Assembly (NCBI GenBank): GCA_041946865.1
Contig: JBHGBF010000232.1
Span: forward strand, 1 to 8,850
Origin: RPQK01 sp041946865
Lineage (GTDB): Bacteria > Acidobacteriota > UBA6911 > RPQK01
DNA length: 8,850 nt
Reading direction: 5' to 3'
The notes under the pieces were generated by a model. The model saw nothing but the letters and a program-made list of their open reading frames with translations, did no database searches and had not been told where the DNA came from. This document shows positions 1 to 6,040 of this stretch, in pieces. The position numbers and the translations under genes are program-made. Every line of letters starts with the position of its first letter. Positions within the stretch are counted from its first letter, which is position 1.

Positions 1-33
1 ACAGCCACACAGCAGCGGTTCCTGTTGATTCAT
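1..33 (-). CDS. 5' end of an unidentified gene, truncated by the window edge
   Basis: An ATG at 33 opens a frame with no stop up to base 1, giving 11 residues, MNQQEPLLCGC. It lies 39 nt downstream of the NifU-like stop on the same strand, so it could be the third gene of the Fe-S operon. A CxC pair appears immediately, which would suit a small metal or Fe-S protein, but 11 residues cannot identify a family. The start has only a weak GAAAG-like ribosome-binding sequence. An MnmA start, common after nifS/nifU pairs, is not supported because its N-terminal SGGVDSS-type motif is not visible. Confidence 0.3.
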   Translation of the reverse strand, partial: MNQQEPLLCGC

Positions 34-72
34 CTGTATACTTTCGCCAAAGTCCAGCGCCTCGCTTGGAGG

Positions 73-432
73 CTAACTTCCAGGCACCCCTGCCAGTGCC
101 TGCACGAGCGCCCGGACTGCCATTTCCGCGCCGTGGCGCTTGTGCGGCGGCAGCCCCTCCAGAAAATCCAGCACCTCTTCAACGCTGATCTTCCCGGCTG
201 CGGCGACAGATTTCCCCTCGATCAGAATCGTGATCGCGGCGCCAGCTGCAATGGCCGCCGGGCACCCGGCGGCCTGAAAACGGCTCCCGGTTATGCGTCC
301 GTCCGCAACCGACAGGTACAACTCCAGCACATCTCCGCAAATCGGGTTCTCGACGCGCGCCGGCGGAGAACCTGGCAGGCGGCCGGAATTGGGGAGCTCG
401 GCGACTAACCGGCGGACCGTCGCGCTATACAC
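73..432 (-). CDS. NifU/IscU-type Fe-S cluster scaffold protein lacking the third cysteine
   Basis: The 119-residue product resembles the N-terminal scaffold domain of NifU/IscU. This family assembles [2Fe-2S]/[4Fe-4S] clusters in the cytoplasm from sulfur delivered by a cysteine desulfurase. Recognisable segments are NPICGD (Cys32 with the conserved Asp34) and AAGCPAAIAAGA (Cys57). In the family a third cysteine follows His in a K-x-H-C motif near residue 100; here the sequence is HKRHGAEMA, so His100 is kept and position 101 is Gly. There is no C-terminal Nfu domain. The start is GTG, 2 nt after the nifS stop, and an AGGGA Shine-Dalgarno sits 9 nt upstream inside the end of nifS, indicating co-translation. 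It could be a scaffold with altered cluster chemistry, a carrier, or a decaying copy. The intact frame and operon position favour a functional protein. Confidence 0.85.
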   Translation of the reverse strand: MYSATVRRLVAELPNSGRLPGSPPARVENPICGDVLELYLSVADGRITGSRFQAAGCPAAIAAGAAITILIEGKSVAAAGKISVEEVLDFLEGLPPHKRHGAEMAVRALVQALAGVPGS

Positions 433-434
433 CG

Positions 435-1598
435 TCAGCGTTCCCTGTAGAGCGGTGACATCTCCCGCATGCGCGCGATCGTCTGGGGGAGAATGTCCAG
501 GACGTAGTCCACGTCCTCTTCGGTGTTCATGCGGCTCAGGCTGAACCGAATCGAGCCGTGAATCAGGTCTGAAGGAATGCTCAGAGCGCGCAGGACGTGA
601 GAGGGCTCAAGCGAGCCGGAAGAGCACGCAGAACCGGTCGATACCGCGATTCCCTGGAAATCGAGAGAGATCAGCAGCGCTTCCCCTTCCGTGCCCCTGA
701 AGCTGAGATTGGTCACATGGGGCGCTCTGTCGGTCCGGCTGCCGTTCACCGAGCTGTCCGGTATTTTCTCCAATACGGTATTCTCCAGCCGGTCACGCAG
801 GCCGCGCACCCGGGTGTCGAGCTCGGCCAGGGCTTGCTTGGCCAGTTCACAGGCTTTTCCGAAGCCGATGATGCCCGGAACGTTTTCAGTCCCCGCCCTC
901 CGGCTGCGTTCATGGGGACCGCCCAGCAGGAGCGGATTGAAACGCACCCCACGACGGACGTAAAGAGCCCCGATCCCCTTGGGTCCGTGGAACTTGTGTG
1001 ATGACAGGGACAGGAGGTCGACTCCCAGTTCCTTAACATCGACCGGAATTTTGCCGGCCGCCTGCACGGCATCCGTGTGAAAGACGATCTTTCGCTTCTT
1101 GGCCGGTTCGGCGATTTTGGCCAGCGGCTGTATGGTTCCGGTCTCGTTGTTGACATACATGACCGAAATCAGAATGGTCTGGTCCTTGATTGCGGCTTCG
1201 AGCAGATCCAGCTTGATGATTCCGTCCCTGCCGGCCGGTACGTAGGTGACTTCGAACCCTTCCTTCTCCAGCTGTTCGCACGTCCGGAGAATGGCCGGGT
1301 GTTCGATGGCGGTCGTGATGATGTGGTTTCCCCGCTCGCGCAGGTAGCCGGCGATACCGCGCAGCGCGGTGTTGTCCGATTCTGTCCCCCCGCTCGTAAA
1401 GACGATCTCCTGCGGCTGGGCGCCGATCAGGTCTGCCACCTGACGCCGCGCCTCTTCCAGCACGGCTCGTGCTCTTTGTCCAAAAGCGTGGATCGAGGAA
1501 GCGTTCCCGAAATCCTCAAGGAAGAACGGCTTCATGGCTTCGAAGACCTGTGGATCCACGGCCGTGGTGGCATTGTTATCGAAGTATACTCGCTTCAT
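435..1598 (-). CDS. Cysteine desulfurase, NifS/IscS family (class V aminotransferase fold)
   Basis: The 387-residue PLP enzyme converts L-cysteine to alanine and passes persulfide sulfur to the adjacent scaffold and probably to tRNA thiolation. The N-terminal FDNNATT signature is at residues 6-12. A GGTE turn lies at 70-73, a cofactor-stacking His at 100, the cofactor Asp in HTDAVQ at 176, and the PLP lysine in SSHKFHGPKG at 202. The catalytic Cys325 lies in the mobile loop TGSACSSGSLEPSHVLRAL, which is the group I (NifS/IscS) type. Length is normal for the family. I chose the ATG at 1598 because FDNNATT follows at once. A TTG at 1637 would add 13 residues including two Cys, with no family support. 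It leads the operon with the NifU-like gene and is divergent from hsp20. The organisation alone does not separate nifS from iscS. Confidence 0.95.
   Translation of the reverse strand: MKRVYFDNNATTAVDPQVFEAMKPFFLEDFGNASSIHAFGQRARAVLEEARRQVADLIGAQPQEIVFTSGGTESDNTALRGIAGYLRERGNHIITTAIEHPAILRTCEQLEKEGFEVTYVPAGRDGIIKLDLLEAAIKDQTILISVMYVNNETGTIQPLAKIAEPAKKRKIVFHTDAVQAAGKIPVDVKELGVDLLSLSSHKFHGPKGIGALYVRRGVRFNPLLLGGPHERSRRAGTENVPGIIGFGKACELAKQALAELDTRVRGLRDRLENTVLEKIPDSSVNGSRTDRAPHVTNLSFRGTEGEALLISLDFQGIAVSTGSACSSGSLEPSHVLRALSIPSDLIHGSIRFSLSRMNTEEDVDYVLDILPQTIARMREMSPLYRER
442..446 (-). promoter_or_regulatory. Ribosome binding site for the NifU-like gene
   Basis: AGGGA on the minus strand, inside the last codons of the cysteine desulfurase gene, lies 9 nt before the GTG at 432. 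It supports that GTG start and translational coupling of the two genes. Confidence 0.6.
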
Positions 1599-1723
1599 TT
1601 CTTGACAATCGTAACATTCGCCAGCTTGACGCGGCAACCGGGCGATCTTAGATAAGCCAATGTCAATCCGGTGCGGCGCTCCCCGGGAGGAAGCATGAAA
1701 ACGTCAGTGAGGCCGGTTGCCAG

Positions 1724-1740
1724 TGAGCTTGACAAGCTCA
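1724..1740. promoter_or_regulatory. 17-bp perfect palindrome over the hsp20 -35 box, candidate operator
   Basis: TGAGCTTGACAAGCTCA has 8-base arms (1724-1731 and 1733-1740) around a single central A. The arms contain the TTGACA -35 hexamer at 1729-1734. A dimeric regulator bound here would block RNA polymerase. It does not match CIRCE (TTAGCACTC-N9-GAGTGCTAA) and lacks the spacing of the HspR HAIR element, although it shares CTTG/CAAG half-sites with HAIR. The operator role is inferred from position and symmetry. Confidence 0.45.
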
Positions 1741-1756
1741 GATACGAATCTTAAAT
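1729..1756 (+). promoter_or_regulatory. Sigma70-like promoter of hsp20
   Basis: A consensus -35 TTGACA (1729-1734) is separated by 16 nt from TTAAAT (1751-1756; 4 of 6 matches to TATAAT). Transcription would start near 1763, giving a 5' leader of about 84 nt before the ATG at 1847. The intergenic position, the single downstream gene and the matched terminator all fit. Confidence 0.55.
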
Positions 1757-1782
1757 ACACTTTCGTAATGTTGATGAGGTCG

Positions 1783-1810
1783 CTGGAAGCCGAACCGAAA
1801 CGGGCTCCAG
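1783..1810 (+). promoter_or_regulatory. 5' leader hairpin of hsp20
   Basis: CTGGA (1783-1787) pairs with TCCAG (1806-1810). After a bulged A, GCC (1789-1791) pairs with GGC (1803-1805), leaving a roughly 11-nt loop that could close by one more pair. It ends 21 nt before the Shine-Dalgarno and does not pair with it, so it is not an obvious ROSE or fourU thermometer. It may stabilise the mRNA or be incidental. Confidence 0.35.
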
Positions 1811-1831
1811 TTTAAGTAAGAATCAACAAAG

Positions 1832-1839
1832 AAAGGAGG
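1832..1839 (+). promoter_or_regulatory. Strong Shine-Dalgarno of hsp20
   Basis: AAAGGAGG lies 7 nt before the ATG at 1847. It is close to the full anti-16S complement and fixes that start. The surrounding A-rich leader is unstructured, consistent with high translation. Confidence 0.85.
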
Positions 1840-1846
1840 ATGGACT

Positions 1847-2296
1847 ATGAGTTTGATGAGAATCAATCCATTGCGAGAGCTGCAGGAAGTACAGAACATG
1901 ATGAACAAGGTCTTCGGTGACAGCCTGTCCCGTTTCTTCGGTGACGCTGACCGGACCTTTAGCGGGGGAAACTGGATTCCGCCGGCCGACATCTATGAGA
2001 ATGAAAACGCGCTGGTGTTCGCCTGCGAGCTGCCCGGTTTCGAAAAAGACCAGGTGAATATCACCGTCAATGACGGCCGTCTGATCGTGAGCGGGAACAG
2101 GGTCGAGGAGGAAAAAGACGGTCGGCAGTACCATCTCGTGGAACGGTGGCGTGGGAACTTCTATCGCAGCTTCCTGCTTCCCACTTCCGTGAACCCCGAC
2201 GACATCCAGGCCCAGCTGAAGAACGGGGTTCTGACGGTGACGCTGGCCAAGAAGCCGGAGGCGAAACCGCGGCAGATTCCGGTGATCGTCCAGTAA
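1847..2296 (+). CDS. Hsp20/alpha-crystallin small heat-shock protein
   Basis: The 149-residue product is an ATP-independent cytoplasmic holdase that binds unfolding proteins for later refolding by DnaK/ClpB. The N-terminal region (1-42) is amphipathic. The alpha-crystallin domain runs from about 44 to 136: WIPPADIYE opens it, ELPGF is at 61-65, VNDGRLIVSGNR forms a central strand pair, and the conserved GNFYRSFLLP and LKNGVLTVTLAK blocks are at 103-112 and 124-134. The C-terminal tail carries the I-x-V anchor (Ile144-Pro-Val146) that docks on neighbouring dimers in oligomers. Length is typical of bacterial class A proteins. The gene stands alone, with its own promoter, palindromic operator candidate and terminator, so it is probably stress-regulated. 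Confidence 0.95.
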   Translation: MSLMRINPLRELQEVQNMMNKVFGDSLSRFFGDADRTFSGGNWIPPADIYENENALVFACELPGFEKDQVNITVNDGRLIVSGNRVEEEKDGRQYHLVERWRGNFYRSFLLPTSVNPDDIQAQLKNGVLTVTLAKKPEAKPRQIPVIVQ

Positions 2297-2356
2297 ACGC
2301 AAGACGCTGGCGCTCGCATCTGCCGTTCGGGCAGGTTATCTTCTTAACCACGACCA

Positions 2357-2384
2357 GGGTGGGATTGTTCTCCCACCCTTTTTT
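2357..2384 (+). terminator. Rho-independent terminator of hsp20
   Basis: GGGTGGGA (2357-2364) pairs perfectly with TCCCACCC (2371-2378) around a 6-nt TTGTTC loop, followed by six T (2379-2384) and a pyrimidine-rich run. It lies 60 nt after the hsp20 stop and just before the convergent ridA stop. On the minus strand no T tract follows the hairpin, so it should act mainly on hsp20. Confidence 0.9.
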
Positions 2385-2390
2385 CTTCTT

Positions 2391-2765
2391 TCACTCGAGC
2401 GCGATGACGTCGATTTCGACGTCGACTCCCTTGGGGAGCGCGGCCTGCACGGTCGACCGGGCGGGAGGTGTCTCGCCGAAATAGGTGGCGTAGACGGAGT
2501 TCATTGCTTCGAAGTTGTTCAGATCGCTCAGGAACACCGTCGTTTTGACTGCCTTTTCCAGGGACGAACCGGCGGCTGTCAGGACGTTCTTCAGATTCTC
2601 GAGAACTTGACGGGTCTGGTCCTCGATCGGGCCGCGAACCAGCTCCTTGGTTGATGGGTTCAGGGGAATCTGCCCCGAGGCAAAGACAAACCCGCCGGCC
2701 CGAATGGCCTGTGAGTACGGCCCCACGGGGTTCGGCGCATTGGGAGTACTGATCTTCTTCTTCAT
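2391..2765 (-). CDS. ridA: RidA (YjgF/YER057c/UK114) reactive enamine/imine deaminase
   Basis: The 124-residue protein matches RidA, a cytoplasmic trimer that hydrolyses reactive 2-aminoacrylate and related imines released by PLP enzymes such as serine/threonine dehydratase. Visible hallmarks are NPVGPYSQA at 12-20, FVFASGQIPLNP at 27-37, the active-site Arg103 in PARSTVQAALP, and Glu117 in VEIDVIA. Together these mark the catalytic RidA subgroup rather than the Rid1-7 relatives lacking that Arg. Length is normal. I use the ATG at 2765 because it opens directly into the conserved N-terminus; an upstream start at 2822 would add 19 poorly conserved residues. It lies 79 nt downstream of the DUF6930-like gene on the same strand and converges on hsp20. 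Confidence 0.93.
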   Translation of the reverse strand: MKKKISTPNAPNPVGPYSQAIRAGGFVFASGQIPLNPSTKELVRGPIEDQTRQVLENLKNVLTAAGSSLEKAVKTTVFLSDLNNFEAMNSVYATYFGETPPARSTVQAALPKGVDVEIDVIALE

Positions 2766-2844
2766 CCCGCTTATATTACCTGTCTTTTCGTGTTTCCGCT
2801 CTACCGGTCCCCGGACCACCACCCTCCGTGATCCGGTCTCGATC

Positions 2845-3894
2845 TCAGCTCGGCTGGGCGTCGCAGCCCGGCGGATGGCAACGATCGAGCAGAGGGAGGG
2901 CCACCGTCACGGAGGGGCGGTCCGCCAGGGTTTCGACGACAACGGTCTCGCGAGCGGAAACAGGGTCAAAAGGAGCGCCCGCAGCCAGCTTTCTGGCCAG
3001 TCGGTCGAGGGCGAGGCAGCACGCGGTCGCAAGCTCGCAGTCACGTTCGGTCGCTGGACGTAGGACATTGTCTGGGTCGAAGCACATCGCCAGAGGATAT
3101 GCGTCCGGCCCGGCGATTTCCCAGCCATACCGTTCGATCTCCCGCGCCATTTGCGTCGGAAGACTGGTGAGGCTGTTGAAGGTTACCGACAACGCGGGCG
3201 TGGACAGCTCCGAGCGTCCGGGCCGAAAGTGGCGGAGCTCTTCTCCCTGACGGACGATCGCGTCGAAAGACGCCAGAGATTCGTAAACAACGAAGCCGTA
3301 CACCACGCCGGCGGCCCCGAGGACCGACATCGAAGCCCCGATCAAGCCGAACTGAGGGGCGTCGAGAGCGAGCAGATACTCGTCGTGGGTAATGGTTTTC
3401 CACGGGGCTGTCCGATAAAGACTCGCCGCCGCCCGGAGCAGCCGGGCGACAGTATCCGGGGAGAGACGATGGCTGAGATAACTTGCGTTGAACCCGGGCT
3501 GAACCTCGTCGGCGAATCGTCTGATGACTTCAAGGATCTCCGGGGTTGGACCCACACGGACTTCCAACTCATCGCCGAGCCCGGCGCGCAGCAACTCAGC
3601 CCATCTCTCCTCCGCGACTCGCAGCCGCGTTGGTCTCCGGACAGCGTTGTCTCGAGGGCCTTCAAGGGCTTTCACAAGCCGGTCGAGAAGGACCGAATCA
3701 GGCGCTCCCGGGTCGACCGCCTCGAAAGTGAGAATCCTCCCGCTGCGCTGATCCACCCAAATGACGGCATCCGGCCGTACCGGCTCGGGATCGACGATGT
3801 AGAACGGAAGACGAAATCGCCCTCCAATCCACTCGCGGGCGGGTTTCTGCAGAATCGGGTTTCTGGCCGCTGTCCTTCGATTTCGCTTTTTCAT
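2845..3894 (-). CDS. DUF6930/DUF7309-like protein of unknown function
   Basis: The 349-residue product has no signal peptide or transmembrane segment and no enzyme motif I recognise. After a basic N-terminus (1-20), residues 27-125 have the pattern I associate with DUF6930: a PD-x-VIWVDQ-x-SGRIL strand pair, then RRPTRLRVAEERWAELL and a further strand (LEVRVGPTP). Residues 158-215 resemble DUF7309: LYRTAPWKTI, LLALDAPQFGLIGASMSVLGAAGVVYGFVVYES. The last 60 residues contain a helical ATERDCELATACCLALDRLA block. Both names come from memory of family patterns. The ATG at 3894 is preferred: GGGAAG lies 6 nt upstream, and the GTG at 3957 has no ribosome-binding site. It may be co-transcribed with ridA, but a shared role is not evident. 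Confidence 0.7.
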   Translation of the reverse strand: MKKRNRRTAARNPILQKPAREWIGGRFRLPFYIVDPEPVRPDAVIWVDQRSGRILTFEAVDPGAPDSVLLDRLVKALEGPRDNAVRRPTRLRVAEERWAELLRAGLGDELEVRVGPTPEILEVIRRFADEVQPGFNASYLSHRLSPDTVARLLRAAASLYRTAPWKTITHDEYLLALDAPQFGLIGASMSVLGAAGVVYGFVVYESLASFDAIVRQGEELRHFRPGRSELSTPALSVTFNSLTSLPTQMAREIERYGWEIAGPDAYPLAMCFDPDNVLRPATERDCELATACCLALDRLARKLAAGAPFDPVSARETVVVETLADRPSVTVALPLLDRCHPPGCDAQPS

Positions 3895-4171
3895 GGTTCG
3901 CTTCCCATCTCTGCGCAGTCGTGTTGGGACGGCTTGCGGAAAAGTTAGTGATCTCACTGTCGGGTATCCCCGAATGCCGCTCTCGGATCAGTATCTCCTG
4001 CTTCGTCGAACGACGACGCCAGAATTGGCGCGTACATTCATCAGAAACCGAATCGTCGACGACCAACCGCCTGTCCCGCTGACTGACTTGTTCCCACGTG
4101 ACGAAAAGAACGGGAGAATCTTATCAGAGAACCCGAGGGGAAAGATCAAAGGTTAGGGGCTAGCGCCGCGC
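3895..4171. other. Intergenic region between divergent genes
   Basis: These 277 nt separate the DUF6930-like gene (minus) from the four-helix-bundle gene (plus), so promoters for both should lie here. I found no convincing -35/-10 pair, palindrome or RNA gene. Short open frames on both strands have no recognisable protein character. Confidence 0.5.
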
Positions 4172-4450
4172 GTGGAGGATTTCCACGAACTGAAGGTCTG
4201 GCAGAAGACACACCGGTTGACGTTGGCGGTCTATCAGGTGACGGCCGCCTTTCCGGGGGCGGAACTGTATGGCTTGACCGGCCAGCTGCGGCGGTCCTGC
4301 TCGTCCATTCCGGCCAACCTCACGGAGGGATGCGGACGCAATGGGGATGCCGAGCTCGCTCGTTTCCGCTCCATTGCCATGGGATCGGCCAGCCATCTGA
4401 AGTATCTCCTGCTGCTGGCCCAAGACCTGACCCTCCTCAAGAGCAACTGA
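4172..4450 (+). pseudogene. Four-helix-bundle (S23/IVS-type) protein gene, truncated by an in-frame TGA
   Basis: The 92-residue product begins GTG-EDFHELKVWQKTHRLTLAVYQVTAAFP and continues ELYGLTGQLRRSCSSIPANLTEGCGR (31-56) and ELARFRSIAMGSASHLKYLLLLAQDL (61-86). This is the highly recognisable four-helix-bundle family first seen in 23S rRNA intervening sequences, now common as a stand-alone gene of unknown function. Family members are usually about 115-130 residues and have a fourth helix. Here a TGA at 4448-4450 stops the frame after helix three. Reading on in the same frame gives 28 more codons to a TGA at 4535-4537, for a total of 121, so a single nonsense mutation could explain the truncation. 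The start is GTG with AGGGG about 13 nt upstream, which is long. It lies 99 nt ahead of the sfsA-type gene on the same strand. Confidence 0.7.
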
Positions 4451-4549
4451 CAGGCCTTCCGGGAACTGCCGGCGGTGTCGGCCGCCGCAGCCGTGAGCAC
4501 GTTGCCGTTCCGAAAGCACCGAACCGAAGCCCCATGATAAGCTGCGGGC

Positions 4550-5779
4550 GTGTTCCGCTGCGGCGATCCAGGCGATAGTCCTCTTCTCTTAACAGAGCCT
4601 CTGCGCGCTGCGCAGTTTGTCGAGCGAGCCAACCGCTTTTCTCTGGCCTTTCAGGATGGTGACCAGACGGGGACTGCCTACCTCGCAAACTCCGGGCGAC
4701 TGGAGGAGATTCTGTTGCCGGGAACCGAGCTCCTGCTCGCGGCCCGTCCCCACAGGCGTCTTGTCTGGGAAGCCCTTGGCGCTCGCTTCAAATCACGGTG
4801 GCCGGACGATCCCCCTCGGACCGTGTTCCTCAATTCGTCGCTCTGCAACCGGATCGTCAGGGAGCTTTTGCGGCGAAAGCTGATCGAAGATCTCGTTGAA
4901 TGGGACATTGTCGGCGAGGAACACAAGACTGGATCGAGCCGAATCGATTTCCTGCTCGGGCAAGGAGACCGTCGCTACTACCTGGAAGTTAAGTCGGTGA
5001 CACTCTGTGAGCACGGGATCGCCTTTTTCCCGGACGCCTGTACGGAGCGCGGACGCCGCCATCTGATCGAGCTGGCAACGACCCAGCCTCCTCACAGGGC
5101 AGGAATCCTCTTCCTCGTCCAGGGAGAGGCTCGTTTCTTCCTTCCCGACTTTCATAACGACCTGGCTTTTGCGCGTGCATTTCGCTCGGTGTCCGAGCGT
5201 CTCGACATTCTCGCCGTCAATCTGAACCCGGTGCTGACGGGCGATGATCAGATCTGCTTTTCGGGAACGCCCCGGAAACTTCCGGTTGCATGGGATCTGG
5301 TCGACAGGGGAATCGAGGATTTCGGGGTTTACCTGCTGGTATTGCGGATCGAACAGGAGCAAACCATCGAGATTGCATCACTCGGGGAGCGCCGGTTCCC
5401 AGAAGGCTGGTACATCTATGTCGGCTCTGGCCGGCGGAATCTGACGAGACGGATCGAGAGGCATTTGAGACGGCGCAAGCGTTTTCACTACCACATCGAC
5501 CACCTTCGCGCTCGCGCCGCTCGAGTTCGGGTATTGGCTATTCGCGGTTCGGGTCTCGAAGAGTGCCAATTGGCGGGCCTGGTTAGCGCCATTGCCCTCT
5601 CCAAAATCCCGAATTTTGGGTGCTCCGACTGCGATTGTGCGAGCCACTTGTACTATTTCAAAAGCAAGCCCACTCACCTGCCCGAATTTCAGCGCCTTCT
5701 GGTGGCCGTTCGCCACGCGTTTGATGCCGGGCGCTCCCGTCATCACTCTTGTTGGCACGGTGACAAGGTGACAAGGTGA
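4550..5779 (+). CDS. SfsA nuclease fused to a C-terminal GIY-YIG (DUF123) domain
   Basis: The 409-residue two-domain protein is predicted to be a nucleic-acid nuclease. Residues 14-240 follow SfsA: FVERANRFSLAF, YLANSGRLEEIL, LNSSLCNRIV (94-103), then the PD-(D/E)xK-like core SSRIDFLL (Asp133) and YLEVKSVTL (Glu146, Lys148), and FFPDACTERGRRHLIEL (159-175). Residues 258-370 follow the DUF123 branch of GIY-YIG: GVYLLVLR, GWYIYVGSG (286-294), RRIERHLRRRKRFHYHIDHLR, and a Cys/His cluster FGCSDCDCASHLYYF with Cys358, 361, 363 and His366. SfsA was first described as a sugar-fermentation stimulator and is now regarded as a DNA/RNA nuclease. DUF123 occurs alone or fused to endonuclease III. The GTG at 4550 is the only start between an in-frame TAA at 4538 and the SfsA domain, with a poor ribosome-binding site. 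The last codons and the stop lie in a tandem repeat. Confidence 0.9.
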   Translation: MFRCGDPGDSPLLLTEPLRAAQFVERANRFSLAFQDGDQTGTAYLANSGRLEEILLPGTELLLAARPHRRLVWEALGARFKSRWPDDPPRTVFLNSSLCNRIVRELLRRKLIEDLVEWDIVGEEHKTGSSRIDFLLGQGDRRYYLEVKSVTLCEHGIAFFPDACTERGRRHLIELATTQPPHRAGILFLVQGEARFFLPDFHNDLAFARAFRSVSERLDILAVNLNPVLTGDDQICFSGTPRKLPVAWDLVDRGIEDFGVYLLVLRIEQEQTIEIASLGERRFPEGWYIYVGSGRRNLTRRIERHLRRRKRFHYHIDHLRARAARVRVLAIRGSGLEECQLAGLVSAIALSKIPNFGCSDCDCASHLYYFKSKPTHLPEFQRLLVAVRHAFDAGRSRHHSCWHGDKVTR

Positions 5780-5798
5780 CACGGTGACAAGGTGAGGG
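5759..5798 (+). repeat. 8-bp tandem repeat GGTGACAA, five copies, spanning the fusion gene stop
   Basis: Units at 5759, 5767, 5775, 5783 and 5791 read GGTGACAA, GGTGACAA, GGTGACAC, GGTGACAA and GGTGAGGG. The stop codon at 5777-5779 is inside the third unit, and the protein tail GDKVTR is repeat-encoded. Because the period is 8, the array presents TGA in all three frames within about 21 nt. Confidence 0.95.
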
Positions 5799-6040
5799 CA
5801 AGCGCTGTTCCTAGTTTAGGGTTTCACAAAATAGGGTTTTTCAGAGAGAGGGGACGAAGTTTCGTATCGCCCGGATCTTGTCGGGTGCACCCATACGGGA
5901 AGCGGCAAGGACGACCAGAAAAAATCATCACTTATGTCAGTTTAGGAAAAGGCTGTTTGTAGTGCCGTCTTTAGGCGGGCGTTGAATCATGCCTGGTGCT
6001 GGTTTGCGGGGGCCTCTTAGTCCGTTGAGGAAGGGTCGCC
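5799..6040. other. Intergenic region between convergent genes
   Basis: This 242-nt stretch carries no protein-like frame. It contains two TAGGGTTT copies (around 5817 and 5832). A nested structure at 5863-5897 has outer CGTAT/ATACG and inner CCCG/CGGG. A REP-like hairpin lies at 5955-5978. No clear T-tract terminator for either converging gene is visible. Confidence 0.55.
5955..5978. repeat. REP-like palindromic element
   Basis: The element begins GTTTGTAGTG and ends in the hairpin CCGTC-TTTA-GGCGG (5965-5978; five pairs, one G-T wobble). On the other strand it reads CCGCCTAAAGACGG followed by CACTACAAAC. From memory this resembles a dispersed intergenic repeat of acidobacterial genomes. Only one copy is present in the window, so the repeat call rests on that recollection. 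Confidence 0.35.

Noticed and set aside
1661..1666. Minus-strand TTGACA as -35 of the cysteine desulfurase operon
   Set aside because: No acceptable -10 hexamer occurs 15-19 nt downstream; the match alone is not a promoter.
2357..2378. Terminator hairpin acting also for ridA on the minus strand
   Set aside because: The stem is symmetrical but no T tract follows it on that strand.
3151..3948. Plus-strand open frame of 265 codons
   Set aside because: It is antisense to the DUF6930-like gene with no recognisable domain or ribosome-binding site.
3893..4156. Plus-strand open frame of 87 codons in the divergent intergenic region
   Set aside because: It overlaps the start of the DUF6930-like gene and shows no family pattern, so I treat the region as noncoding.
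5759..5798. CRISPR-like array
   Set aside because: The units are 8 bp and contiguous with no spacers, so this is a simple tandem repeat.
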